Part shown: in pieces, positions 1-7,307 of the stretch
How positions within the stretch are numbered: the first letter of the stretch is position 1
Layout: the number at the start of each line of letters is the position of its first letter
NCBI GenBank assembly: GCA_027038695.1
Contig: JALWHA010000242.1
Location: 1-8,716, forward strand
DNA: 8,716 nt
Direction: 5' to 3'
Source of the DNA: Acidobacteriota bacterium
GTDB lineage: Bacteria > Acidobacteriota > Holophagae > Thermotomaculales > Thermotomaculaceae
The notes under the pieces: generated by a model
What the model saw: the letters and a program-made list of their open reading frames with translations, nothing else
The model's database searches: none
What the model was told of the DNA's origin: nothing
Translations under genes and position numbers: made by a program

Positions 1-422
1 CCGCTTACGAAATGGTGAAAGAGAATATTCCCCATTTTGTAATAACTGACAACACTGCTGGCCTTTTAATGTCAAAGGGAGAGGTGGACGCTGTAATTGT
101 CGGGGCTGACAGGATTGCAAAAAACGGAGACACCGCAAACAAAATCGGAACATTTATGCTTGCAGTTTTGGCAAATTACTTCAAAATCCCCTTTTACATT
201 GCAGCGCCAAGTTCCACATTTGACTTAAACATTGAAAGCGGGAAGGAGATAGTGATTGAGGAAAGGGGAAGGGGCGAGGTTGCCTTTGTAAACGGAAAGG
301 CAATAATCCCTGATAAATCCCCCGTTCTCCATTATGGCTTTGACATAACGCCTTCAAACTTAATTACAGGCTTTATTACAGAGAAGGGGGTATTGAAGCC
401 GCCCTTTGACTTATTGAAGTAA
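1..422 (+). CDS. mtnA: S-methyl-5-thioribose-1-phosphate isomerase, C-terminal part (5' end outside window)
   Basis: The reading frame enters from the left edge (first full codon at 3) and ends at TAA 420-422, so about 139 C-terminal residues of a protein usually near 345 residues are present. MtnA isomerises methylthioribose-1-phosphate to methylthioribulose-1-phosphate in the cytosolic methionine salvage pathway. Seen here: an ITDNTAG block, then VGADRIAKNGDTANKIGT, the family signature that contains the acidic catalytic residue; then the PSSTFD motif, an ERG segment and the terminal FDITPSNLITGFITEKGV block. The related eIF2B-alpha-like and ribose-1,5-bisphosphate isomerase families share the fold, but the run of MtnA-type motifs makes MtnA the best call. 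The ATG at 12 is internal, since coding similarity continues upstream of it. Its last 12 bases overlap the end of the opposing YjiH-like gene. No terminator hairpin is visible at this junction. Confidence 0.93.
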   Translation, partial: AYEMVKENIPHFVITDNTAGLLMSKGEVDAVIVGADRIAKNGDTANKIGTFMLAVLANYFKIPFYIAAPSSTFDLNIESGKEIVIEERGRGEVAFVNGKAIIPDKSPVLHYGFDITPSNLITGFITEKGVLKPPFDLLK

Positions 423-1706
423 TTTTAAGAAAATAAAGAGTTTAGTTATAGGGATTGCAAGGATAAGGGAAAATACTACTCTTTCAAACCATATAATCAA
501 AATATCCTTAACGCTTAAAGGAATGCTTGTTGCTAAAATACACGGAATTGAAGCGGAAAAGAACAGTATTGAAGAAACCGAAAGAATGGCAACCACAAAC
601 CTTGTTTCAATATATGCTTTCACAGAGATTAAAACAGGCAGAAACATCTCGCTTATTGAAAGTGCAGAAGCCTTTGAGATTAAAGCCGTCTCTTTTGCGC
701 CTAAAACCTTGACAAAGGGGTAAAACAAATAGCCTGCAATATCAAAAAAGTTTGTGTATTTTGCAACAACAAGCCCGATTAAACCTATTGACATAATTGA
801 CGGAAGTATAGCCGCAGCCATTTTTAGCCCATCTAAAAAGTTCTGTTTTATGTTCGTCAAAACCTTTCCAGACTTTGAAGCCCCTTCAATCCCCTTTTCA
901 AAAGCCATTTTTAAATTAACCTTTTCTTTTTCCTCTTGAACGCCGTCATTGTCTTTGAACTTTTTAATAGGGAAAATCCTTGCAGTTATTGCGGTAACGG
1001 CAAATGTGATTACAAGGGTTGTCCAGAAGTATAAATTCCAGTAATCCATAATTCCCAATGTTTTGCACACAATAATCATAAAGGTTGCCGAAACTGTTGA
1101 AAATCCCGTCGCAATAATAACCGCTTCCCTTGTTGAGTAAATCCCCTTTCTGTAAACCCTGTCTGTGATAAGCAAGCCAATTGAATAACTTCCCACAAAA
1201 GAGGCAACGGCGTCTATTGCGCTTCTTCCAGGTGTTTTGAAAAATGTTTTCATTACAGGCTTCATTAAAACGCCCACAAAATCAAGCAAGCCGTAATCAA
1301 TCAAAAAAGAAAGAAAGATTGCCCCGACAGGGACTATTAACCCCACAGGGATAACAAGTTTATTAAAAAGAAACTGCCCGATTGAAGGCTCTAAAACAAC
1401 CTTTAAGCCTTTGTTAAAGTAAATCATTAAGGCAAAAACAAGCCCTGAAAGTTTCAAAAATGAGAGAACAACCTCTGTTTTATTTTTCTTCCAGTTTCTG
1501 GTCAAAAAAGGGTAAACGCTTCCCGCAACAAGTATCAATAAAACTATGTTTTTTGAAAACACGGGAAAACCGCTTTTTAAAAAAGTAATAATGTGGTCTA
1601 AAGGGATGGTTTTTTTCTCGTTAATTGCAATGGGAACAAAGAACACAAATATGCCTATAAACGAAAAAACCAAAAATTTAAAGGTATTTGTTCCTTTATC
1701 TTTCAT
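411..1706 (-). CDS. YjiH-family membrane protein with nucleoside-recognition (Gate) domain
   Basis: A 431-residue polytopic inner-membrane protein with about ten to twelve hydrophobic segments. The first lies around residues 10-28; a charged cytosolic-looking linker (KKFKDNDGVQEEKEK) falls near residues 248-262. The block around residues 120-215, including KTPGRSAIDAVASFVGSYS and the TREAVIIATGFSTVSATF stretch, matches the Gate (nucleoside recognition) domain as arranged in YjiH proteins. Members of this group are presumed transporters or gating proteins, but their substrate is not established; naming one here would be a guess. A GTG at 1715 would add three residues, but it abuts the ribosome binding site (GGAGG 1716-1720), whereas the ATG at 1706 sits 9 nt from it, so the ATG is chosen. 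The gene lies 77 nt downstream of thiE on the same strand and may be its distal operon partner; I see no convincing promoter in that gap. Its end overlaps mtnA by 12 nt convergently. Confidence 0.85.
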   Translation of the reverse strand: MKDKGTNTFKFLVFSFIGIFVFFVPIAINEKKTIPLDHIITFLKSGFPVFSKNIVLLILVAGSVYPFLTRNWKKNKTEVVLSFLKLSGLVFALMIYFNKGLKVVLEPSIGQFLFNKLVIPVGLIVPVGAIFLSFLIDYGLLDFVGVLMKPVMKTFFKTPGRSAIDAVASFVGSYSIGLLITDRVYRKGIYSTREAVIIATGFSTVSATFMIIVCKTLGIMDYWNLYFWTTLVITFAVTAITARIFPIKKFKDNDGVQEEKEKVNLKMAFEKGIEGASKSGKVLTNIKQNFLDGLKMAAAILPSIMSIGLIGLVVAKYTNFFDIAGYLFYPFVKVLGAKETALISKASALSISEMFLPVLISVKAYIETRFVVAILSVSSILFFSASIPCILATSIPLSVKDILIIWFERVVFSLILAIPITKLFIFLKLLQ

Positions 1707-1715
1707 AAAATTCAC

Positions 1716-1720
1716 CCTCC
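1716..1720 (-). promoter_or_regulatory. Ribosome binding site deciding the YjiH-like start
   Basis: GGAGG on the minus strand, 9 nt before the ATG at 1706-1704. It directly touches the in-frame GTG at 1715-1713, which is therefore too close to serve as the start codon. Confidence 0.8.
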
Positions 1721-1783
1721 TTTTTTTAGTTTATCAAAATTTTTTACAGGAGAGGTATAAATAAATGTAAGTTTCTAAGTTGA

Positions 1784-2422
1784 TTAAATTAAAGCAACGT
1801 AAAGTTCTGTTGCGGCGTTTCCTATATCCTTTTCTTTAAGTATTGCTGATATAACAGCCACCTTATCAATGCCTGATTCTTTTAGTTGTTTAATATTATT
1901 TTTGTTTATGCCCCCTATGGGTATTACAGGTTTTTCTGTTTTTGATAAAACAAATTTGACAAAATTAATCCCTACCGCTTTCCCGGCATCATTTTTTGTT
2001 GAGGTGGCAAAAACAGGGCCGGGGGAAATATAATCTATATCTTGTTTTAGCGCATATTCAAATTCTTTGGCATTTCCCGCCGAAATCCCTATAATTTTGT
2101 TTTTCCCTAAAATTTTTCTTGCATATTCAGGCGGTATGTCGTCTTGCCCCAAATGTACGCCGTCTGCATTTGTGGCGAGCGCTATGTCTATTCTGTCGTT
2201 TACAATAAATAACACATTATTTTTTTTGCATATATGTTTTACTTCAAGAGCTGTATCAAGATAATCTCTGTCACATATTCCTTTTTCCCTTAATTGGATT
2301 ATTTTGACTCCGTGTTTAGCTGTTTTTTCAATAATCTCGGAGTAACTTCTTTTCCCGGCAAGCTTTCTGTCAAGAATAAGATATATTCCCTTGAGTTTTT
2401 TTAACAGTGCTCTATTCTTCAA
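1784..2422 (-). CDS. thiE: Thiamine-phosphate synthase
   Basis: A 212-residue cytosolic TIM-barrel enzyme of normal family length. ThiE joins hydroxymethylpyrimidine diphosphate to thiazole phosphate, giving thiamine monophosphate. Motifs in order: YLILD (14-18), QLREK (43-47), VNDRID (74-79), ADGVHLGQDD (86-95, phosphate and Mg binding region), GIS (112-114), the signature YISPGPVFATSTK (131-143), PIGGIN (168-173) and VAVISAI (188-194). The TenI-like regulators share the fold but usually lack the intact STK and LGQDD set seen here, so ThiE is favoured. The start is TTG at 2422-2420: there is no in-frame ATG before the conserved core, and a GAGGG lies 8 nt upstream. The gene begins 11 nt inside the 3' end of the metallopeptidase gene, so it is probably co-transcribed and translationally coupled. 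No other thiamine gene and no TPP riboswitch is visible nearby, and a biosynthetic enzyme is an unusual operon companion for a secreted protease. Confidence 0.93.
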   Translation of the reverse strand: MKNRALLKKLKGIYLILDRKLAGKRSYSEIIEKTAKHGVKIIQLREKGICDRDYLDTALEVKHICKKNNVLFIVNDRIDIALATNADGVHLGQDDIPPEYARKILGKNKIIGISAGNAKEFEYALKQDIDYISPGPVFATSTKNDAGKAVGINFVKFVLSKTEKPVIPIGGINKNNIKQLKESGIDKVAVISAILKEKDIGNAATELYVALI

Positions 2423-5324
2423 GATTTATACCCTCAAGCCCTGCGATATAATCCTGTCTTTGAACTGTTTGTCCATTTTCAGTTACCGTTAAATTACCGC
2501 TAATTTCAAATCCGCACATATTCCCGTCTGATTCCGCCACAATGTATCCGATATTTTCAATTGTATCCTGAGAGAAAATGTTTTTTACAAGGAATACTTC
2601 TTTTGCATTCGGGTTTATGTCTGAAAAAACCATTTGGTCAATCAGGTTCCCTTCATTGTCATATGCGTAAAGGGTAATGTTTGACGGGTATTCTGATGTG
2701 TTTATTATTGCGATTCCCGTCCAAAAATCGTTATCGCTTTGAATATGAGGGAAGAGTATTTTTTTTGAAGGAGATGTAATTGCGTTTATTCCCGATAATA
2801 GCCTTGCTCCCTCTTCCGGTAGCGTTCCAAAGAGTTGATATCCAATAAGGCATTCTGATTGAGATGATAATTTTATCCACGCCGTATTTTCAGGGAATTG
2901 TCTGTCGTTATTTGTCCACAAGTTTTGAACGAGGCAGACTGTTTTTTCATAAGGCTGCATTTCAATTGAAAATGTATCGAGCAAGTTGCCTTCGGAGTCA
3001 TATGCGTAAACGGAGATTTCTTCATTTGAGTTTAAGGTATTCTCAAAAACTATCCCTGTCCACCAGTAATTTCCACTAACGTCAATGTGTGGAAAGTAAA
3101 GTGTTTGTGTCGGACTAATTTCAAGGTTTAAAGCCGCTAATTGCTTTATGTCTTTTCTAACAAAGAATTGGTATGCCGCAAGGCTGTCTTTATCCGATTT
3201 TAAGGTTAACCAGTTTTTCTCAGGTTGAATATTTTGTTGTCCATAAAAATCTCTGTACCATTCAATGTAATTCATACTATACTTTGCGTTAGGCGAATTC
3301 AGAAACGCTGTTTCTTCTCCCTCATGGGTTTCTACCGTAATTGAGGAAACATATTCATTACTACCGTTGATTATAGATGAGTAAGTATTCCAATAGTCTG
3401 TTTCAGGGGCAATATGGGGGACATAAATAGTGTTTGAGAGTTTGTTTATGCCATTTAAAATCGCACTTTCGGTTTTATCTTTACTAATGTAGTAAATATA
3501 GCCTTTTATTTCGGTGTCCGAGGTAACCGTTATCCAGAATTGGGCGTCAATTTCATCCGGGTTTACCTTTTGATAATATTTTTCACCGGGTGCGAGGGTA
3601 AATTCTTTTTCTTTCAGCAACAGGCAGCCTTCTTTTGCTATATAGTCAATATGGACTGTGGTTTCTTCTTCTGAGGTGTTGATTAAGCCTAAATAGGTGT
3701 CTTTGTCGTTGTTTTCTTCCGCATAAGGGAAGTATAATTTAAACCCGTCTTTATTCTCAACTTGAGAGAGGTAATTTTGGTTTAATATTCCTCTTTTATA
3801 AAAGAAATAGCCTATGGTTTCCTTAAAATTGCTTCCGTTTAAAAGATCGGCGGTATAAACCGACATTGCAGTTGATTGAAAAGAGGTGGATGTTGAAATA
3901 TGATAAAGTGCCTCAATTACGTCTCTGTCAAAATCCCTGCCTACCGCTTTTCTGATTTGCCATAAAGTGGAAGAAAAGATCACCCCGTCCCAATGAATAT
4001 TTGCGAATCCGGTTAAATAATAATTTTCTTTCATGTCTTCAGGATAATGCCTGTCTGTCTTGATAGGTCTTATATATGCCGGGGTTCCGGGGTTATAGCT
4101 TGTTGCGTCCCATTCCCCTATGTAATCTCTAAATATTTTATCCTGACCGAAAGATGCGGCAAAGTAATCGCTTAATCCCTCGTCTAAAGAACCTGCTTCC
4201 CAGGAATCTCCTATCCCAGGCACTATGTAATGTGTTATTGCATGCATAAATTCGTGCAGGATAATTTCACCGTCTTCGGCGTCGTCAACTCCTCCGTCTC
4301 CAAAGTGTAACCCGTGGTCTAATTCTGAATAAAAAGAGTTGTCTTCAATCATATAATGCACATTAACGGGAATAGGGTCGGGGAGGATATTAAATCCTAA
4401 AGATTCAATATACTTTCTTGCTTCCGTAACCCAGTAGTAGACATTAACCTCTTCAAATGAGTAATTGTCTCTCCCGTAAAAGTATTGGCCGTTATCACTC
4501 ATAGCACTTCCCGGGGTATAATCCGTTACGGGGTATGCACCGAATTGGCTTGCGGGGGCAATTCCATGGGCGGTTAGATCAACATATCTGTTTTTCAGTA
4601 ACCCCGAAGAATCAATATCGGTTAAGGTAACCGTAACGTATTTGTCCTGCAATTCTTTATAATCAGAGTCTTCATAATCGTAAAGATTAGTGTCTCCCGA
4701 GGAGCAAACAGGATTAGGAAAAAAAACCCTGCCTTCTCCGTCAAAGGATATAATCAAACTTTTTGTTTTTAATATATTGCCTGTTTTACCGTCAACAAAA
4801 AGATCCAAAAGGTTTCCTTTTGTTATAACTCGCAAACGATAGCAGGGAGTTGTCCCCCAATAACCTTTTTCAATTTCTACGATTTTTTCATAATTCTTGT
4901 TTTTGGCCAGAATCTTTTTCTTGATCTCTGAAATGTCTGAAAAGTCAGGTTGTTGAAAGTTTTTAAATGTGTTATTGATAAACTTTAAGACATTTCCTTT
5001 GTATATAACTCCGATAAGTTCACTGTTGAAAACAGAAAGGCTGTTTACGATTTGCCTGTATCTCAGGGTTACAGTATGCTTGTTATATAGTTTTTGTGTG
5101 AGTTTTAGTTCTTTAAAATCAATGTATAATTTATTTTTCTTAATAAAACACTTTAATGTTTCTTCAGGTTTTTTTTTATTTTTTACCTTATTTAGAAAAA
5201 TAGGGTTGTACGCAATTTCGTTAATGTTTCCGTTTTCAATCTTCTTTAGCAAAATAATATTGTTTTTTGAGAAGGAAAGGAAAATACAACTGAAAATTAC
5301 AAATAATATGGCAATTTTTTTCAT
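2412..5324 (-). CDS. Secreted fungalysin/thermolysin-type zinc metallopeptidase (M36/M4-like) with four C-terminal repeats
   Basis: A 970-residue exported protein. Residues 1-19 form a signal peptide (two lysines, then a hydrophobic run). Residues ~80-120 resemble an FTP propeptide (RYRQIVNSLSVFNSELIG) and ~128-190 a PepSY-like segment ending VDGKTGNILK; both are inhibitory prodomain parts in this family. The catalytic domain (~195-520) has the zinc motif HEFMHAITH, giving ligands H357 and H361 and catalytic E358. The third ligand is probably E382 in DEGLSDYFAAS, which matches the EGxSD form of M36 better than the NExxSD of M4. All key residues are present, so an active zymogen processed outside the cell is likely. 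Residues ~528-960 are four repeats shared with the upstream gene. The start lies 4 nt after the stop of the preceding frame and has no good Shine-Dalgarno, which suggests translational coupling. Exact M36 versus M4 assignment is uncertain; substrate unknown. Confidence 0.9.
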   Translation of the reverse strand: MKKIAILFVIFSCIFLSFSKNNIILLKKIENGNINEIAYNPIFLNKVKNKKKPEETLKCFIKKNKLYIDFKELKLTQKLYNKHTVTLRYRQIVNSLSVFNSELIGVIYKGNVLKFINNTFKNFQQPDFSDISEIKKKILAKNKNYEKIVEIEKGYWGTTPCYRLRVITKGNLLDLFVDGKTGNILKTKSLIISFDGEGRVFFPNPVCSSGDTNLYDYEDSDYKELQDKYVTVTLTDIDSSGLLKNRYVDLTAHGIAPASQFGAYPVTDYTPGSAMSDNGQYFYGRDNYSFEEVNVYYWVTEARKYIESLGFNILPDPIPVNVHYMIEDNSFYSELDHGLHFGDGGVDDAEDGEIILHEFMHAITHYIVPGIGDSWEAGSLDEGLSDYFAASFGQDKIFRDYIGEWDATSYNPGTPAYIRPIKTDRHYPEDMKENYYLTGFANIHWDGVIFSSTLWQIRKAVGRDFDRDVIEALYHISTSTSFQSTAMSVYTADLLNGSNFKETIGYFFYKRGILNQNYLSQVENKDGFKLYFPYAEENNDKDTYLGLINTSEEETTVHIDYIAKEGCLLLKEKEFTLAPGEKYYQKVNPDEIDAQFWITVTSDTEIKGYIYYISKDKTESAILNGINKLSNTIYVPHIAPETDYWNTYSSIINGSNEYVSSITVETHEGEETAFLNSPNAKYSMNYIEWYRDFYGQQNIQPEKNWLTLKSDKDSLAAYQFFVRKDIKQLAALNLEISPTQTLYFPHIDVSGNYWWTGIVFENTLNSNEEISVYAYDSEGNLLDTFSIEMQPYEKTVCLVQNLWTNNDRQFPENTAWIKLSSQSECLIGYQLFGTLPEEGARLLSGINAITSPSKKILFPHIQSDNDFWTGIAIINTSEYPSNITLYAYDNEGNLIDQMVFSDINPNAKEVFLVKNIFSQDTIENIGYIVAESDGNMCGFEISGNLTVTENGQTVQRQDYIAGLEGINLEE
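2431..2435 (-). promoter_or_regulatory. Ribosome binding site supporting the TTG start of thiE
   Basis: GAGGG on the minus strand, 8 nt before TTG 2422-2420, lying inside the last codons of the metallopeptidase gene. Good spacing supports a non-ATG start that overlaps the upstream gene. Confidence 0.65.
2445..3743 (-). repeat. Four tandem ~100-115 residue repeats in the metallopeptidase (protein-level)
   Basis: Each unit opens with a Y/F-x-P motif followed by an aromatic-rich stretch and a short 'xxNT' segment: YFPYAEENN (P533), YVPHIAPETDYW (P636), YFPHIDVSGNYWWTGI (P745) and LFPHIQSDNDFWTGIA (P859). Within units there are recurring YAYD-x-EGNL and PYEK-type turns, consistent with beta-sandwich domains. 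Prolines are spaced 103, 109 and 114 residues apart. I recognise the motif as one seen in secreted bacterial proteins but cannot give it a family name. Presumed role, by position only: surface attachment or substrate binding. Confidence 0.85.
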
Positions 5325-5328
5325 TGTT

Positions 5329-5751
5329 TTATCTTATAGTTATTTTATCCAGGTGAAAGGTTTCCTGATATTTGGATTTTATTTCAAATATCAATCTGAT
5401 TTTTTGCCCGGCAAACTGGGATATGTCAATGGATTCTTTTTTCCACACGGTAAAATCGTTTACCTCAGATGAACTATCCAGGGTATTCATATAAGACGGG
5501 GTATACTCTTTCAATAGTGTGGTGTTATCAAAGTCAATCCCGTCGTTAATATTTAAATCATTAGTGATATATACCTTGCATGAGTTTACAGCAGTGGAGG
5601 CCCAGCCGAATTGATAATAATAAGAAAGAGTATTGGCGGAAGAAGGAAGGTCTATCTGCGGGGAGACCAGATATTGATGATTTAATGCGTTTGTTGAACC
5701 GTAATAACCTACCGCATAATCCGTTCCTTCCGGAGGTGCTTGGGGAAATTG
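5329..5751 (-). pseudogene. Detached 3' part of the adhesin-like gene, in frame after an internal TAA
   Basis: Immediately after TAA 5754-5752 the same frame runs 140 sense codons to TAA 5331-5329. Its translation contains QYLVSPQIDL, NTLSYYYQFGWAS, KVYITNDLN, then WKKESIDISQFAGQKIRLIF and a terminal FHLDKITI, the order of strands expected for the second half of a cleaved-adhesin/MAM-like domain: 'SP.idL', 'LSyyyq', 'W...siDls.faGq.irl.F' and a closing 'lDki.i'. No ATG with a ribosome binding site lies near its beginning, so it is unlikely to be an independent gene. Its stop is 4 nt before the metallopeptidase ATG. Either a nonsense mutation or a base error at 5752-5754 separates it from the 516-residue upstream part. 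Confidence 0.8.
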
Positions 5752-7302
5752 TTAGGCAAAAGTTTGAATTCCGGTTGAGAGGTTACTCGCCACTTCCCAC
5801 CCGTTTCCCGAGTAGATGTTATCCTTGGCTTTTACTATTGTCCATTGACCGCTATCAATAACATTGGTGTCTTCAAAACCTTCCTTAAATGAAATGTAAG
5901 ATGACGGAACTGCAAGCATTCCCGAGATATAATCCTGCTCGGGGGTAAGGTTTCCCCATATTTCAAATCCGACTATTTTTTGAGTTGAAGAGACTTTTAT
6001 ATAGGTTGTGCCGTCGGGAACTTCATTGTTAAACATATTTTTAACGGTATTTACGAATTTTTGGTTAGGGTTGAATGATTCGGAAATAGTAAGTGTTTTT
6101 AATTCTTTTCCTTCATTGTTATAAGCGGTAGCGGTTACGGTAGCCGTGTTGTTCCCGATGTTTACAAAAGCAATTCCTGTCCAAAAATTGTCATTTGATT
6201 GAACATGAGGAAAGACTAATTCTTTGTACCCTTCAGTTGCGGCGTTTAACCCTGCAAGCAGTCGCCTTCCCTGGCTTTCAAGGGTGCCAAACAATTCATA
6301 GCCTATTATTTTTTGTTCGTTACATGTGGCTTTTATCCAGGCGGTACCTTCGGGAAAATCCTTGCCTTTATCTGTCCAGATATTCTGAGCAAGTTTCACT
6401 AATTTTGTATAAGGGTCTATAATCCATATAACTGAACCTAATTCAGTCCCGTCGGCGGCCATAGCATGAAACGTCACAGGGTTTGTTGTCTCCGCCGCAT
6501 TATTAACTGCTATCCCTGTCCACCAATATCCCCCTTCCACATGAATATGAGGAAAGTATAATGTGTCGGTTAACTCCGAAGGAAGAGAAAGGCCGGCCAC
6601 ATTATAGATATCATCTTGTTTGACTTTGAATGTTTCCATCCCGCTTAAGGTAGCGTTCCCGGTAGTGTAAATCTTCCCCCATCCTCTCATGTTATCAGGG
6701 AATGTTTCGTTAAAAATGTCGCTAACCCATTCAAAATAGTACTGATTAAGCGGTGCGGTTGGGGAAGGGAGGGTAACCAGATCCGAAAAGTAATCAAAAT
6801 ATGGAGATGCAGTTTGGGTAAAATCCCCGTCAATTAATGATGTATATGTATACCAATAATTTGTTTCTGGTGCTATGTGGGGAATGTAGATGCTTTTATA
6901 AAGCCCGGTATCCGGCAGGTAAAAGTAAGATTCGGTTAAATCATTCGATACAGTATTCATATATCCGCTTAAAAATTTATCGCTGCTAACCATGACCCAG
7001 CAAGGAGAATTTAGTTGAGTATCGCATATCTTTTTATAAATTCTGTTCCCTGAATTTAAGTTCCCGGTTACGTCACTAACAAGTTTGTTCCCGTTATGGT
7101 CTACTATATGGATTACATATTGAACGGTACTGTCTGTAAGGTTTACAAGGCCTAAATAAGAAGTGTATGTGCTATCACAAAAGGCTAAAGGAAAGTACAA
7201 ATGGTAATTGTAACTGTCACTAAAGTTTTTTACATTATTGCCTGCCTTAATATTCAAAGAAATTAGTACCAGTAAAACAAAAAATAAGATTTTTCTTTTC
7301 AT
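5752..7302 (-). CDS. Secreted repeat protein with truncated cleaved-adhesin-like domain
   Basis: A 516-residue exported protein as read to the first stop. Residues 1-20 form a signal peptide with a likely cleavage site after IKA. Four repeats follow, with motifs YFPLAF (P38), YIPHIAPETNYW (P141), YFPHIHVEGGYWWTGI (P251) and VFPHVQSNDNFWTGIA (P365), equivalent one by one to those of the adjacent metallopeptidase. From residue ~474 (EGFED) an adhesin-like (cleaved adhesin / MAM-like jelly-roll) domain starts and is cut at residue 516 by TAA 5754-5752. The same frame continues with coding-quality sequence to 5329, so the intact gene would encode about 657 residues. The ATG at 7302 is preceded by a GGGGG-type ribosome binding site. 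No catalytic motif is visible; adhesion or binding is inferred from the domain. It is upstream of, and apparently co-oriented in an operon with, the metallopeptidase. Confidence 0.82.
   Translation of the reverse strand: MKRKILFFVLLVLISLNIKAGNNVKNFSDSYNYHLYFPLAFCDSTYTSYLGLVNLTDSTVQYVIHIVDHNGNKLVSDVTGNLNSGNRIYKKICDTQLNSPCWVMVSSDKFLSGYMNTVSNDLTESYFYLPDTGLYKSIYIPHIAPETNYWYTYTSLIDGDFTQTASPYFDYFSDLVTLPSPTAPLNQYYFEWVSDIFNETFPDNMRGWGKIYTTGNATLSGMETFKVKQDDIYNVAGLSLPSELTDTLYFPHIHVEGGYWWTGIAVNNAAETTNPVTFHAMAADGTELGSVIWIIDPYTKLVKLAQNIWTDKGKDFPEGTAWIKATCNEQKIIGYELFGTLESQGRRLLAGLNAATEGYKELVFPHVQSNDNFWTGIAFVNIGNNTATVTATAYNNEGKELKTLTISESFNPNQKFVNTVKNMFNNEVPDGTTYIKVSSTQKIVGFEIWGNLTPEQDYISGMLAVPSSYISFKEGFEDTNVIDSGQWTIVKAKDNIYSGNGWEVASNLSTGIQTFA
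5926..7206 (-). repeat. Four tandem repeats in the adhesin-like protein, paralogous to those of the metallopeptidase (protein-level)
   Basis: Residues ~33-459. The marker prolines P38, P141, P251 and P365 are spaced 103, 110 and 114 residues apart, almost the same as the 103/109/114 of the neighbouring gene. Order-specific features also match: 'PHIAPET.YW' in unit 2, 'GxYWWTGI' in unit 3, and in unit 4 'PH.QS...FWTGIA' preceded by 'LFGTL....RLL.G.NA'. This points to duplication of the whole four-unit block rather than independent repeat expansion. Confidence 0.87.
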
Positions 7303-7307
7303 ATCAA

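Noticed and set aside
523..939. Several plus-strand open frames opposite the YjiH-like gene
   Set aside because: They mirror a membrane protein with strong family motifs on the minus strand and have no independent support.
1707..1715. Upstream GTG start for the YjiH-like gene
   Set aside because: The GTG abuts the GGAGG with no spacing; the ATG at 1706 is 9 nt from it.
1716..1783. Promoter for the YjiH-like gene in the thiE gap
   Set aside because: TATACC and GATAAA-like hexamers occur but none has a reasonable -35 at proper spacing.
5286..5324. Lipoprotein signal with Cys13 in the metallopeptidase
   Set aside because: The preceding IFS is a poor lipobox because of Phe at -2, and the hydrophobic run continues past the Cys, so a normal signal peptide is more likely.
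4969..5472. 167-codon open frame on the plus strand
   Set aside because: It is antisense to the peptidase N-terminus and the end of the adhesin frame, whose coding nature is clear; its translation is low-complexity F/L/S-rich with no recognisable motif.
5746..5754. Possible stop-codon readthrough context (TAA CAA TTT)
   Set aside because: It partly resembles the CARYYA readthrough context known from plant viruses, but that is a eukaryotic signal with mostly TAG, and TAA is a strong stop in bacteria; mutation or error is simpler.
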